Shown here: one piece after another, positions 1-10,184 of the stretch | Layout of the letters: every line of letters begins with the position of its first letter | Position numbering within the stretch: position 1 is the stretch's first letter | NCBI GenBank assembly: GCA_963793335.1 | Contig: CAWBZS010000027.1 | Coordinates: 62,001-126,000 of the forward strand | DNA length: 64,000 nucleotides | DNA from: Sva-07 sp963793335 | GTDB lineage: Bacteria; Actinomycetota; Acidimicrobiia; Acidimicrobiales; Ilumatobacteraceae | Reading direction: 5' to 3' | Position numbers and translations under genes: made by a program | The notes under the pieces: generated by a model | Told to the model about the DNA's origin: nothing | The model's database searches: none | What the model saw: only the letters and a program-made list of their open reading frames with translations

Positions 1-2177
1 TGTCGATCATGACCGCCCTGTGGTTCGCCCACCTCAACGGCGACGACAAGGTGGCCGTGAAACCGCATGCGTCGCCGGTGTACCACGCGATCAAGTACCT
101 CACCGGCGAACTCGACGCGTCGTACCTCACCACACTTCGCCAGCGCGGCGGGCTCCAGGCCTACCCCTCGCGCACGAAGGACCCCGATGTTGCCGACTTC
201 TCGACCGGTTCCGTCGGCCTCGGCGCCGTCGCCCCGCTGTTCTCCGCGCTCACACGCCGCTACCTCGACGACCGCTTCGGCGAACAGCCACCCGCTCGTT
301 TCATCGCACTCGTCGGCGACGCCGAACTCGACGAGGGCAACATCTGGGAGGCGATCGCCGATCCCGCCACCCAGGGACTCGGCAACTTCACCATGGTGGT
401 CGACCTCAACCGGCAGAGCCTCGATCGGGTGATTCCCGACATCGCAGCGATCCGCTGGAAGCGGTTCTTCGAGAACGCCGGCTGGCACGTGGCCGAAGCG
501 AAGTTCGGGCGGCGACTCGCCGCTGCGTTCGCCGCTCCGGGCGGCGAGGCGCTCCGTGACCACATCGACTCGATGTCGAACGAGGCGTACCAGCAGCTGT
601 TCAACCTGGTGCCCGCAGCGGCGCGCGCCAAGTTCCTCGTCGGCGCCGACCGAGAGGTGCAGGACCTCGCGGACGGCCTCGACGATCTCGCTCTCCAGCA
701 GCTGGTCACCGATCTCGGCGGCCACGATCTCGGCCTCCTGGTCGACACGTACCAGGCGTGTGACGAGGCGACCGACCGTCCGTCGGTGGTGTTCGCCTAC
801 ACGATCAAGGGCCATGGACTCCCGATCGCGGGTGACCCGATGAATCATGCCGCGCTGCTGAGCCCGGAGCAGATCGACGAGTTCCGCTCGTCGATCGGGC
901 TCGACACGACGAACGAGTGGGACCGGTTCGCCGCGGCGACACCCGAGGGCGCACTGTGCGACTCCGTCGGAGGTGCGATCAACAACCGGCCGACACCACT
1001 TCGCCCGACGCTGCCGATCCCGATGGCATCCAGGTCGGTCGTCACCAACGGTTCGCCATCGACGCAGGAGGCCTTCGGCCGTGTGCTGGCCAGCCTCGCC
1101 GACGTCGACGGAGTCGGCGAGCGCATCGTGACCACCGCCCCGGACGTCTCGATCTCCACCAACCTCGGCGGGTTCATCAACAAGCGCGGCGTCTACTCCC
1201 CCGTCGAACGCGACGACCACGGAGGCGCCGAACGACTGCTCAAGTGGGCGCCGTCGCCGAGCGGCCAACACATCGAGTTGGGCATCAGCGAGATGAACCT
1301 GTTCATGCTGCTCGGCCAACTCGGCCTGAGCCACGACCACCACGGGCAGCACCTCTTGCCGGTAGGGACCGTGTACGACCCGTTCGTGCTCCGCGGCCTC
1401 GATGCGTTCATCTACGGCATCTACAACGATTCGAGATTCGTGGTCGCAGGCACACCGGCCGGGGTCACGTTGGCTCCAGAGGGTGGTGCCCATCAGTCGA
1501 CGATCACCGCCTCCGTCGGCGCCGAACTCCCGAACCTCACCGCGGTCGAGCCGACCTTCGCGACCGAGGTCGACTGGTTGCTCTGTGACGCACTCGATCG
1601 GCTGTCGCACGCAGACGGCACGAGTACCTACCTCCGATTGTCGACCCGACCGGTCGATCACGCCCCGTTTGCATCGGCGCTGGAGCGGATCGGCGCCGAC
1701 GAGCTGCGCCGGCAGGTGATCGCCGGCGGCTACCGATTGGTCGACGCATCGCCCGACGATCGCCCTGGGGTGACCCTGGTGACCACCGGTGTGATGGCGC
1801 CCGAGGTGCTGGCCGCAGCGCAGGTCCTCGACGACGAAGGGGTGCAGGCGAGCGTGGTGCAGCTCACCGGCGCCGACCTGGTCTACCGCGACTGGCAGCG
1901 AACGGTGCGGGCCGCGTCCCAGGCAGCGACGGCGCAGCGCGCCGCGTGCGTGCTCGACCGTTTGATCCCGGAGCCCGAACGCGACCGTCCGATCGTGAGC
2001 GTGCACGATGCGGCCAGCCACAGCCTGGCGTGGATCGGCTCGGCGATCGGCACCCGCCAGTACACGCTCGGCGTCGACCGCTTCGGCGAGTCGGGCACGA
2101 TCGACGACCTCTACGAGATCACCGGTATCGACATCGGATCGATCGTGAACACCGCGCTGCTCGCGATCAGCGAGTGA
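1..2177 (+). CDS. aceE: Pyruvate dehydrogenase E1 component, AceE-like (5' truncated by window)
   Basis: Thiamine-diphosphate enzyme of the homodimeric E1/transketolase type, which decarboxylates pyruvate and passes acetyl groups to the lipoyl E2 protein. The visible part is about 722 residues. The reading frame is open to the left edge and the first in-frame ATG (base 9) falls inside the conserved TALWFAHL...KPHASPVYHAI region, so the true start lies upstream. The TPP-binding segment reads GDAELDEG followed by VDLNRQSLDRV, as in AceE-type enzymes. A transketolase-like central region (GISEMNLFMLLGQLG) and a C-terminal domain follow. It converges on nuoN with a 34-base gap. Family assignment is firm; pyruvate as substrate is inferred from the family. 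Confidence 0.85.
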   Translation, partial: SIMTALWFAHLNGDDKVAVKPHASPVYHAIKYLTGELDASYLTTLRQRGGLQAYPSRTKDPDVADFSTGSVGLGAVAPLFSALTRRYLDDRFGEQPPARFIALVGDAELDEGNIWEAIADPATQGLGNFTMVVDLNRQSLDRVIPDIAAIRWKRFFENAGWHVAEAKFGRRLAAAFAAPGGEALRDHIDSMSNEAYQQLFNLVPAAARAKFLVGADREVQDLADGLDDLALQQLVTDLGGHDLGLLVDTYQACDEATDRPSVVFAYTIKGHGLPIAGDPMNHAALLSPEQIDEFRSSIGLDTTNEWDRFAAATPEGALCDSVGGAINNRPTPLRPTLPIPMASRSVVTNGSPSTQEAFGRVLASLADVDGVGERIVTTAPDVSISTNLGGFINKRGVYSPVERDDHGGAERLLKWAPSPSGQHIELGISEMNLFMLLGQLGLSHDHHGQHLLPVGTVYDPFVLRGLDAFIYGIYNDSRFVVAGTPAGVTLAPEGGAHQSTITASVGAELPNLTAVEPTFATEVDWLLCDALDRLSHADGTSTYLRLSTRPVDHAPFASALERIGADELRRQVIAGGYRLVDASPDDRPGVTLVTTGVMAPEVLAAAQVLDDEGVQASVVQLTGADLVYRDWQRTVRAASQAATAQRAACVLDRLIPEPERDRPIVSVHDAASHSLAWIGSAIGTRQYTLGVDRFGESGTIDDLYEITGIDIGSIVNTALLAISE

Positions 2178-2211
2178 GCGCCGACGGCGGTGAGCGGCAG
2201 GCCTCGTCGCG

Positions 2212-3729
2212 TCAGCGGGCGTACTGGGTGACGGTGTCGGCGGCGTCGATCAACCAGCCGGGCACGATGCCGACGACGATGGTGAAGGCCGCAGCGACCG
2301 AGATGGCCACGCCGGTGGAGAACGGGATGGGCAAGGTGGCGACGTCGTCCGCCGGGTCGGCGGTCCACATCGCGATCATGATGCGCAGATAGAGGAACGC
2401 TGCGACCACTGCGGTGACCATCGCGATGATCGCGATGGCGTAGCTCTCGACGTCGACCGCCGCTTGGATCACGGCGAACTTCGCAATGAAGCCGGTGGTG
2501 AACGGCACACCGGCCTGCGCGAGCAGGAACACGGTGAACGCCAACGCCAGTACCGGGCGACGGCGCGCCAGCCCCTTGAACGAGTCGATGCTGGTGTCGC
2601 CACCGGATCCACGTGAGACCACCGTGACCACGGCGAACGAGCCGATCACGAGCACGGAGTAGAGCACCAGATACAGCACCACCGCGGGCATGCCCGGCCC
2701 AGCATCGGCGTCGCCGGCACCATGGGCAGCCGCCTCGACACCCACCAGGATGAAGCCGGCGTGGCTGATCGACGAGTACGCCAGCATCCGCTTGACGTTG
2801 TTCTGCACGATGGCGAGGAACGAACCGACCACCAGCGTCACGAGTGCGAGCACCCAGATGATCGGGCGCCAGTCGTCGCGGTAGAACGGCAGCGCGATCA
2901 CCAGCACCCGCAGCATCGCCGCGAACGCCGCCGCCTTGCCGACCGACGCCATGAAGGCCGTCACCGGCGACGGCGCGCCCTGGTACACGTCCGGGGCCCA
3001 CACGTGGAACGGCACGGCGGCGACCTTGAAACCGAGACCGACGATCAGCAGTGCGATACCGGCGAGTGCCAGTGCCTCGTTGCCGAAGGGGTCGACGTTG
3101 GTCTGCAACGCCGCCACCATCTCGGTGATGTTCGTCGAGCCGGTGGCCCCGTAGACGAGGGCGATGCCGTAGAGGAAGAACGCCGAGGCGAACCCGCCGA
3201 GCACGAAGTACTTGAGACCCGACTCGGCGCTCTCACTGCTGCGACGGTTGCTGGAGGCGAGCACGTACAGCGCGAGCGACAACGTCTCGAGGCCGAGGAA
3301 CAACACGATGAAGTCGTTGGCCGAGGCCATCACGACACCGCCGATGGCCGCGACGAGGTAGAGGGCGTAGATCTCGGGGCCGTCGTTCGGGGTCCCGCGG
3401 AGATACTCGTCGGTGATCATCGACACGAGGATCACGCCCACGCAGATCGTGATCGTGAGGAACATCGACAACGTGTCGTAGGCAATGACGCCCGCAACCA
3501 GGGTGCGCGGACCGTCGTCGGTGATGTCGTCCCACTGCACCATCGCCAACGTGCCGGCCGCACCGGCGATCGTTGCGGTCACCAGCGCGTAGAGGCCCTT
3601 GGGCCACTGCGGAGTGAGGGCCCCCACCAGCATCAGGCCCAGCGTGCCGCCGAGCAGCGTGAGCATCGGGGACAGTGCGAACCAGTTGACATCAGGTCCC
3701 ACGAAGGGTTCGAGTTGTTGCAACATCAC
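2212..3729 (-). CDS. nuoN: NADH-quinone oxidoreductase subunit N
   Basis: Proton-pumping antiporter-like membrane subunit of complex I, 505 residues with about 14 hydrophobic segments. The conserved antiporter signature NNVKRMLAYSSISHAGF and the lysine-bearing segment SVGKAAAFAAMLRV are present. It is the last gene of the nuo operon, and its start overlaps the end of nuoM by four bases (ATGA), which implies translational coupling. Transcription ends against the convergent pyruvate dehydrogenase gene; the 34-base gap shows no clear hairpin. Confidence 0.95.
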   Translation of the reverse strand: MMLQQLEPFVGPDVNWFALSPMLTLLGGTLGLMLVGALTPQWPKGLYALVTATIAGAAGTLAMVQWDDITDDGPRTLVAGVIAYDTLSMFLTITICVGVILVSMITDEYLRGTPNDGPEIYALYLVAAIGGVVMASANDFIVLFLGLETLSLALYVLASSNRRSSESAESGLKYFVLGGFASAFFLYGIALVYGATGSTNITEMVAALQTNVDPFGNEALALAGIALLIVGLGFKVAAVPFHVWAPDVYQGAPSPVTAFMASVGKAAAFAAMLRVLVIALPFYRDDWRPIIWVLALVTLVVGSFLAIVQNNVKRMLAYSSISHAGFILVGVEAAAHGAGDADAGPGMPAVVLYLVLYSVLVIGSFAVVTVVSRGSGGDTSIDSFKGLARRRPVLALAFTVFLLAQAGVPFTTGFIAKFAVIQAAVDVESYAIAIIAMVTAVVAAFLYLRIMIAMWTADPADDVATLPIPFSTGVAISVAAAFTIVVGIVPGWLIDAADTVTQYAR

Positions 3730-5339
3730 TCGTCTCCTTCCTCGTCGGCAGGTGCTTGCTCGTCGTCGTCGCCATGGTCGGACTCGTCGCCCGAATGCTC
3801 ACCGATCTGGATGGTGGGCTCCGGTTCGACGTAGTCGGTGTTGGCCTCGACTCTGGTGATCAGGGCGTCGATGCTCGGCTCGATGCGTTCGAGTACCGGC
3901 TTCGGGTACACGCCCATGAACACGATGAGGAAGAGGAACGGCAGGAGGACGAGGCCTTCTTTGACCTTGAGCTCGGGGAAGTGCTTGTTGTCCTCGTCCG
4001 GCTCGCCATGGAACACCCGCTGGTACGCCCAGAGGAGGTACAGCGCAGCGAGGATCACGCCGACCGTTGCCACGACGGTCCACCAGCGGGCGGTGAGGAA
4101 CGAACCGGTGAGGATCAGGAATTCGCCGACGAAGCCGTTGAGTCCCGGCACCCCGATCGACGAGAGCATCACGACCATGAACCCGGCAGCGAAGATCGGC
4201 GCCACCTTCTGCAGGCCGTTGAGTTCGGCGATCGAGCGGGTGTGGCGACGCTCGTAGATCATGCCGACGAACAGGAACAGCGCGCCGGTCGACACACCGT
4301 GGTTGATCATCTGGATGACGCCACCGGACATCGACTGCGTGGTGAACGCGAAGGTACCGAGCACGATGAAGCCCATGTGGGCCACCGACGAATAGGCGAC
4401 GAGCCGCTTGAGGTCGGTCTGCATCGTGGCGGCGATGGCGCCATAGATGATGCCGATCACCGCCAGCGTGAGCCAGAGCGGCCGACTCCAGAACGAGGCC
4501 TCGGGGAACAGGTAGACGCCGAAGCGCAGCAGGCCGTACGTGCCCAGCTTCAGCATCACACCGGCGAGCACCACCGAGCCGGCGGTGGGCGCCTGGGTGT
4601 GCGCGTCGGGCAGCCACGTGTGCACCGGCACGAGCGGCACCTTCACAGCGAACGCGATCGCAAAGGCGAAGAACAGCCATCGTCCGGTCGACGCCGCGAA
4701 GTCGGCGCCCTCGGCGATCTCGACGAGGTCGAACGTGGTGTAGCCGAGATCTCTGCTCGCGATCGCCACCGTGGCGATCAGCCCCACCAGCATGAACGCA
4801 GAGCCGAGCATCGTGAACAGGAAGAACTTGGTGGCGGCGTACACCCGGTTCTCGTAGCCCCACCCGGCGATGAGGAAGTACATCGGCACGAGGACGATCT
4901 CGAAGAAGATGAAGAAGACGAACAGGTCGAGGCTGAGGAAGCTGCCCATCACGCCGGCCTGCAGCAACAACAGCCAGGCGAGGTACGGCTTCTCGTCGTG
5001 CTTGGCGTCGATCCCGAAGATGGCGAGCGGGAACAACAGCCCGGTCAGCACCACGAGGAACAGCGAGATGCCGTCGACCCCGAGATGCCACGAGATGCCC
5101 CACGGCTCGATCCAGGTGTGCTTCGACACGAACTGGAACCCGGCGTCGCCCGTTTCGAACGATGCCATCAACCAGATCGTCATCGCCAGCGTGCCCACCG
5201 TCGACATCAGGGCGACGACCTTGGGGAGTTCCGGGCGCGACCTCGGCAGCAGCGCCACGAGCGCGGCGCCGACGATCGGAACCAGAATCAACGCGGTGAG
5301 GATCGGGAACCCGACACTTCCGGTTTCGGCGGCCAACAT
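3726..5339 (-). CDS. nuoM: NADH-quinone oxidoreductase subunit M
   Basis: Antiporter-like proton-pumping subunit of complex I, 537 residues from the start chosen here. Key features are the conserved glutamate in FEIVLVPMYF, the HTWLPDAHTQAP motif and DLKRLVAYSSVAHMGF. The open frame extends ten codons further upstream, but the ATG at 5339 forms a TGATG junction with the nuoL stop, as at several other junctions in this operon, and begins the natural N-terminus MLAAETGS. The C-terminus carries an unusual acidic cytoplasmic tail of about 30 residues rich in Asp and Glu. Confidence 0.94.
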   Translation of the reverse strand: MLAAETGSVGFPILTALILVPIVGAALVALLPRSRPELPKVVALMSTVGTLAMTIWLMASFETGDAGFQFVSKHTWIEPWGISWHLGVDGISLFLVVLTGLLFPLAIFGIDAKHDEKPYLAWLLLLQAGVMGSFLSLDLFVFFIFFEIVLVPMYFLIAGWGYENRVYAATKFFLFTMLGSAFMLVGLIATVAIASRDLGYTTFDLVEIAEGADFAASTGRWLFFAFAIAFAVKVPLVPVHTWLPDAHTQAPTAGSVVLAGVMLKLGTYGLLRFGVYLFPEASFWSRPLWLTLAVIGIIYGAIAATMQTDLKRLVAYSSVAHMGFIVLGTFAFTTQSMSGGVIQMINHGVSTGALFLFVGMIYERRHTRSIAELNGLQKVAPIFAAGFMVVMLSSIGVPGLNGFVGEFLILTGSFLTARWWTVVATVGVILAALYLLWAYQRVFHGEPDEDNKHFPELKVKEGLVLLPFLFLIVFMGVYPKPVLERIEPSIDALITRVEANTDYVEPEPTIQIGEHSGDESDHGDDDEQAPADEEGDE

Positions 5340-7312
5340 CACAGGATCCCTCGAATCACCACGAACCACCCGAGCAGCAGCACGACGCCGATGCCGATGA
5401 TTCCCGCGTACTGGCGCACGTAGCCGGTCTGGCCCTTGCGCACCTCGGTGGCGGTCTCCTTGACGGCCACACCGACACCGTTGACGGCGCCGTCGATGAC
5501 CTTGGCGTCGAAGTCGGTCACCGCCTGGAAGCCCTCACGGCCCGGCTTGCCCATGAACCAGGACACCGCAGCGTCGTAGTACCAAGCATTCGCGAACAGC
5601 GACGGCTCCCACGGCTTGATCCGCTTGCGCTCGTACACCAGCCAGGCGAGCGCGATGCCGATCAACGCAGCGGCGACGGCGATCGCGACGAGGATGTACT
5701 TGTTGTCGTACGCCCAGCTCCCGGTGATGTCGGCTTCGCCGAACTCGATCACCGGATGCAACCAGTCCTCGAGCTTGTAGGAGACGCCGCCCGGGATGCC
5801 AAACAACCTGGGCACGTTGATCAACCCACCGAGGGCGGCGACACCGGAGAGCGCCACCAGCGGGATCCACATGATCGGTGGCGACTCGTGCGGCTTGAAC
5901 TCGCCGTGTGCGTTGTGGGTCTCGACGGGTGGCTCGCCTTCGGCAACCTCGGGTGCCTCCTCGGCGTTGGCGAGGCTCGTCCAGCGCGCCTCACCGAAGA
6001 ACACCATGATGACCTGGCGTGTCATGTAGAACGCCGTGAGGATCGCCGTGAGGATCCCGACCGCATACAGCACCGGGCTCTCGGCGAGGGTGAAGAGCAG
6101 GATCTCGTCCTTCGACCAGAAGCCGGAGAACGGGGGCACACCGGCAATGGCGAGCCATCCGACGATGAAGGTCGCCGCGGTGATCGGCATGAACTTGCGC
6201 AGCGCCCCCATGTAGCGCATGTCCTGTTCCTCGTGCATGCCGTGGATCACCGAACCGGCACCGAGGAACAGCAGGGCCTTGAAGCCTGCATGGGTCACCA
6301 TGTGGAAGATGGCCGCGACGTAACCGCCGGTGCCGACCGCGAGCATCATGTAGCCGATCTGCGACACCGTCGAGTACGCGAGCACCTTCTTGATGTCGTT
6401 CTGTGCGAGCGCGATCGTTGCAGCGAACAGCGCGGTGATCGCACCGACCCACGCGATCGTCGTCGGCACCCAGTCGTACGACGCCGCGATCACCGGGTTG
6501 ATGCGCGTCAGCAGGAACACACCGCCGGTCACCATCGTGGCGGCATGGATCAAGGCCGACACGGGGGTCGGGCCCTCCATGGCATCGGGCAGCCAGATGT
6601 AGAGCGGCAGCTGTGCGCTCTTGCCGGCCGCACCGAGCAGGAGCAGCATCGCGATCGCCGATGCCGTGGTCGCTGCGAGTTCGCCGGTCTCGGCGCTCTC
6701 GTTGATCACGCTGTAGGAGATCGACCCCACCGCCGAGAACGCCAGGAACATCGCCAGCATGACGCCCCAGTCACCGACACGGTTGGTGACGAAGGCCTTC
6801 TTGCCGGCGGTGGCGGCCGACTCGCGGGTGTGCCAGAACGCGATCAACAGGTACGAACAGGTGCCGACACCCTCCCAACCGAGGAACGTCACCAGCAGGT
6901 TCTCGCCAAGCACCAGGATCGTCATCGAGAAGACGAACAGGTTGAGGTAGAGGAAGAACTTGGAGAACTTGGGATCGCCGTGCATGTAGCCGACGGCGAA
7001 CATGTGGATCCAGCCCGCGATGAACGTGACGAAGAGACACATCGCGATCGACAGCGGATCGGCGAGGAACGCCATGTCGATCTGCAGGGTGCCGACCGGC
7101 ACCCACGAGAACAGCGTGACGACCGTTTGGCGCTCCTCCTCGGGCTGGCTGAGCAGATCGAAGTAGATGGCCGCGGCGACCGCGAACGAGGCAAACACCA
7201 TCGCGGTCGCCAGGTAACCGGACCTGGGGTCGCCGAGACGGCGCCCGAACAACAGGATCAGGAAGAATCCGGCCAGTGGGAAGGCAGGGATCAACCACAC
7301 GAGATCAGCCAT
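5339..7312 (-). CDS. nuoL: NADH-quinone oxidoreductase subunit L
   Basis: Largest antiporter-like subunit of complex I, 657 residues. It has the conserved motif WLPDAMEGPTPVSALIHA, the segment NDIKKVLAYSTVSQIGYM, and a long C-terminal extension ending in a hydrophobic segment, which corresponds to the lateral helix and anchoring helix of NuoL. An insert around residues 445-480 is hydrophilic and rich in Glu and Pro. It follows nuoK after seven bases and precedes nuoM with a one-base stop/start overlap. Confidence 0.95.
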   Translation of the reverse strand: MADLVWLIPAFPLAGFFLILLFGRRLGDPRSGYLATAMVFASFAVAAAIYFDLLSQPEEERQTVVTLFSWVPVGTLQIDMAFLADPLSIAMCLFVTFIAGWIHMFAVGYMHGDPKFSKFFLYLNLFVFSMTILVLGENLLVTFLGWEGVGTCSYLLIAFWHTRESAATAGKKAFVTNRVGDWGVMLAMFLAFSAVGSISYSVINESAETGELAATTASAIAMLLLLGAAGKSAQLPLYIWLPDAMEGPTPVSALIHAATMVTGGVFLLTRINPVIAASYDWVPTTIAWVGAITALFAATIALAQNDIKKVLAYSTVSQIGYMMLAVGTGGYVAAIFHMVTHAGFKALLFLGAGSVIHGMHEEQDMRYMGALRKFMPITAATFIVGWLAIAGVPPFSGFWSKDEILLFTLAESPVLYAVGILTAILTAFYMTRQVIMVFFGEARWTSLANAEEAPEVAEGEPPVETHNAHGEFKPHESPPIMWIPLVALSGVAALGGLINVPRLFGIPGGVSYKLEDWLHPVIEFGEADITGSWAYDNKYILVAIAVAAALIGIALAWLVYERKRIKPWEPSLFANAWYYDAAVSWFMGKPGREGFQAVTDFDAKVIDGAVNGVGVAVKETATEVRKGQTGYVRQYAGIIGIGVVLLLGWFVVIRGIL

Positions 7313-7319
7313 GGCGACG

Positions 7320-8217
<898 letters not shown>

Positions 8218-8221
<4 letters not shown>

Positions 8222-8910
8222 CGCTCGATTCTCCGCACCGTCTTGTCCCGCTCGGACGTGTCCCGTTCGGCCTGAGCGGGCTCCGGGGTGCGGACGCCGT
8301 AGCCCAGCTCGCCGCTCCAGCCGACCTGGCCTTCGAAGGTGGCGTCACCCGACGGTGACGTGGCGCGCATCCATCCGCTGGTGAGCAGATCGTCGCCGTC
8401 GCGCCAGTCTTCCCAGGCGAGCTGCTGGGGCTTTCCATCGTCGTCGACCAGCAGTTCGTCCTTGGTGTACACCGCGTCCTGACGATTGGTGAACGAGAAT
8501 TCGAACAGCTTCGTCTCGGTGATCGCCTCCGTCGGGCATGCCTCGACACACAGGTCGCAGTGAATGCACCGGAGGTAGTTGATCTCGTAGATCCAGCCGA
8601 ACCGCTCACCGGGCGAGGTCGGATTCTCGGGGTCGTTGTCGGCGCCGCGGACGTGGATGCAGTCGGCCGGACAGACGCCGGCGCACAGTTCGCAGCCGAT
8701 GCACTTCTCCATGCCGTCCTCGTACCGGTTGAGCACGTGACGGCCGTGCAGGCGCTCGGGGCGTGCCAGCTTCTCGTCGTGTTGGACGTCGCGAGCGGAC
8801 TCGCTGCGCTTCTTGGCGCGGCGGCCGCCGGAGTACTCGGTGGTGACGCGCTTGCCTCCGAACAGCCGATGCTGACGGATGGTGACGCCGAATCCTTCGA
8901 GGTATCCCAT
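8218..8910 (-). CDS. nuoI: NADH-quinone oxidoreductase subunit I (2[4Fe-4S])
   Basis: Peripheral-arm iron-sulfur subunit of complex I, 230 residues, holding clusters N6a and N6b. The two motifs are CIGCELCAGVCP (Cys 70, 73, 76, 80) and CIHCDLCVEACP (Cys 115, 118, 121, 125). The frame stays open another 108 codons upstream into nuoH, but that part is arginine-rich shadow sequence. The ATG at 8910 gives the natural N-terminus MGYLEGFGVT and a TGATG junction with the nuoH stop. The C-terminal 70 residues beyond the second cluster are longer than in enterobacteria, as is common in actinobacteria. Confidence 0.95.
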
Positions 8911-10184
8911 CAGACGGAGGCCCCCTTCTGAGTGTCTCGAGTGTTGGTGCCGCGAACCGGCGCTTCTGGCGACGGCGTCGGGTTGGCGTCGTTCGCAGCG
9001 ACGCGATTGCGGGCGCTGACCTTGAGTGCGGCACCGAACAGCAGTGCTGCGACTACGGCGATCGCGAACGAAATCAGCACCACGCGGACGCTGTCGACGG
9101 CGTCGCCGTCGGGTGAGAACTCGCGCAGTGCGGCGAGCAGCAGGAACCAGCCGAGCGCGATCGGAATCAGCACCTTCCAGCCAAGATCCATCAATTGGTC
9201 GTAGCGCAACCGCGGCAGCGTGGCACGCAGCCACACGTACAGGTACAGGAAACCCATCAGCTTGACGAAGAACCAGAGGGTGCCCTCGATCCCGCCGGGA
9301 ATCAGCGGAATGTCGAACAGAGCCTGCGGGCCGCCGAAGAACAGGGTGACCATCACCGCGCTCATCGTCACCACGCCCATGAACTCGGCGAGGAAGAAGA
9401 GTGCGAACCGAATGCCGGAGTACTCGGTGTTGAAGCCGCCGACGAGTTCCTGTTCCGCCTCGACGAGGTCGAACGGCGGTCGGTTGAGTTCGGCGGTGGT
9501 GGCGATCAGGAAGATGATGAATGGCACGATGCCGGTGCTCACCACGTTCCAGTCGAGGAAGCTGTTCTGCCCCGCCACGATGCCGGCGGTGGAGAGCGTG
9601 CCCGACGAGATCAGCACTGCGGCGAGGCTGAGCCCGAGCGCCGCTTCGTACGAGATCATCTGCGCGGTCGCGCGCACCGATCCGAGCAGCGGGTACTTCG
9701 ATCCACTCGACCAGCCGGCGAGCATGATGCCGTAGACCGCGATCGATGACAGTGCGAGCACGAGCAGGATGCCGATCGGTGGATCAGCGAGTTGCGCCCG
9801 GGTGGTCTCACCGAAGATCTCGATCGTGCCGTCGTTGCCGTCGGAGAAGTCGCCGCCGAGCGGGATCACGGACCAGATCAGGAAGCCGGGAACGAACGAC
9901 AGGAACGGGGCCAGCCGGAACACGATGCGGTCGGCGCGCGTCGGCAGCAGATCTTCCTTGAAGAACGCCTTGATGCCGTCGGCCAGGCTCTGCAGGATGC
10001 CGAACGGGCCAGCCTTGTTCGGGCCGACACGGTTGTGCATGCCGGACACGACCTTGCGTTCGTACCAGATCATCAACATCGTCGAGACGAGGCCGAGGAC
10101 GAAGATCACTGCCACCTTGATGATGACGATGATCAGCGGGGTCCACAGCAGGCCGCCGTCGAGCAATGGGTCGAGCGCGAACAT
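8910..10184 (-). CDS. nuoH: NADH-quinone oxidoreductase subunit H
   Basis: Eight-helix membrane subunit of complex I that forms the quinone-binding site with NuoB and NuoD, 424 residues. Conserved segments include MHNRVGPNKAGPFG, LNRPPFDLVEAEQELVGG and the loop FFKEDLLPTRADR. Its ATG shares one base with the stop codon of the C-terminal part of nuoG (TGATG), which supports that downstream frame as the real end of nuoG. A hydrophilic tail of about 40 residues follows the last helix. Confidence 0.95.
   Translation of the reverse strand: MFALDPLLDGGLLWTPLIIVIIKVAVIFVLGLVSTMLMIWYERKVVSGMHNRVGPNKAGPFGILQSLADGIKAFFKEDLLPTRADRIVFRLAPFLSFVPGFLIWSVIPLGGDFSDGNDGTIEIFGETTRAQLADPPIGILLVLALSSIAVYGIMLAGWSSGSKYPLLGSVRATAQMISYEAALGLSLAAVLISSGTLSTAGIVAGQNSFLDWNVVSTGIVPFIIFLIATTAELNRPPFDLVEAEQELVGGFNTEYSGIRFALFFLAEFMGVVTMSAVMVTLFFGGPQALFDIPLIPGGIEGTLWFFVKLMGFLYLYVWLRATLPRLRYDQLMDLGWKVLIPIALGWFLLLAALREFSPDGDAVDSVRVVLISFAIAVVAALLFGAALKVSARNRVAANDANPTPSPEAPVRGTNTRDTQKGASV

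Noticed and set aside
8911..9234. N-terminal extension of nuoI by 108 codons
   Set aside because: It is arginine-rich sequence inside nuoH; the start at 8910 fits the family and the TGATG coupling.
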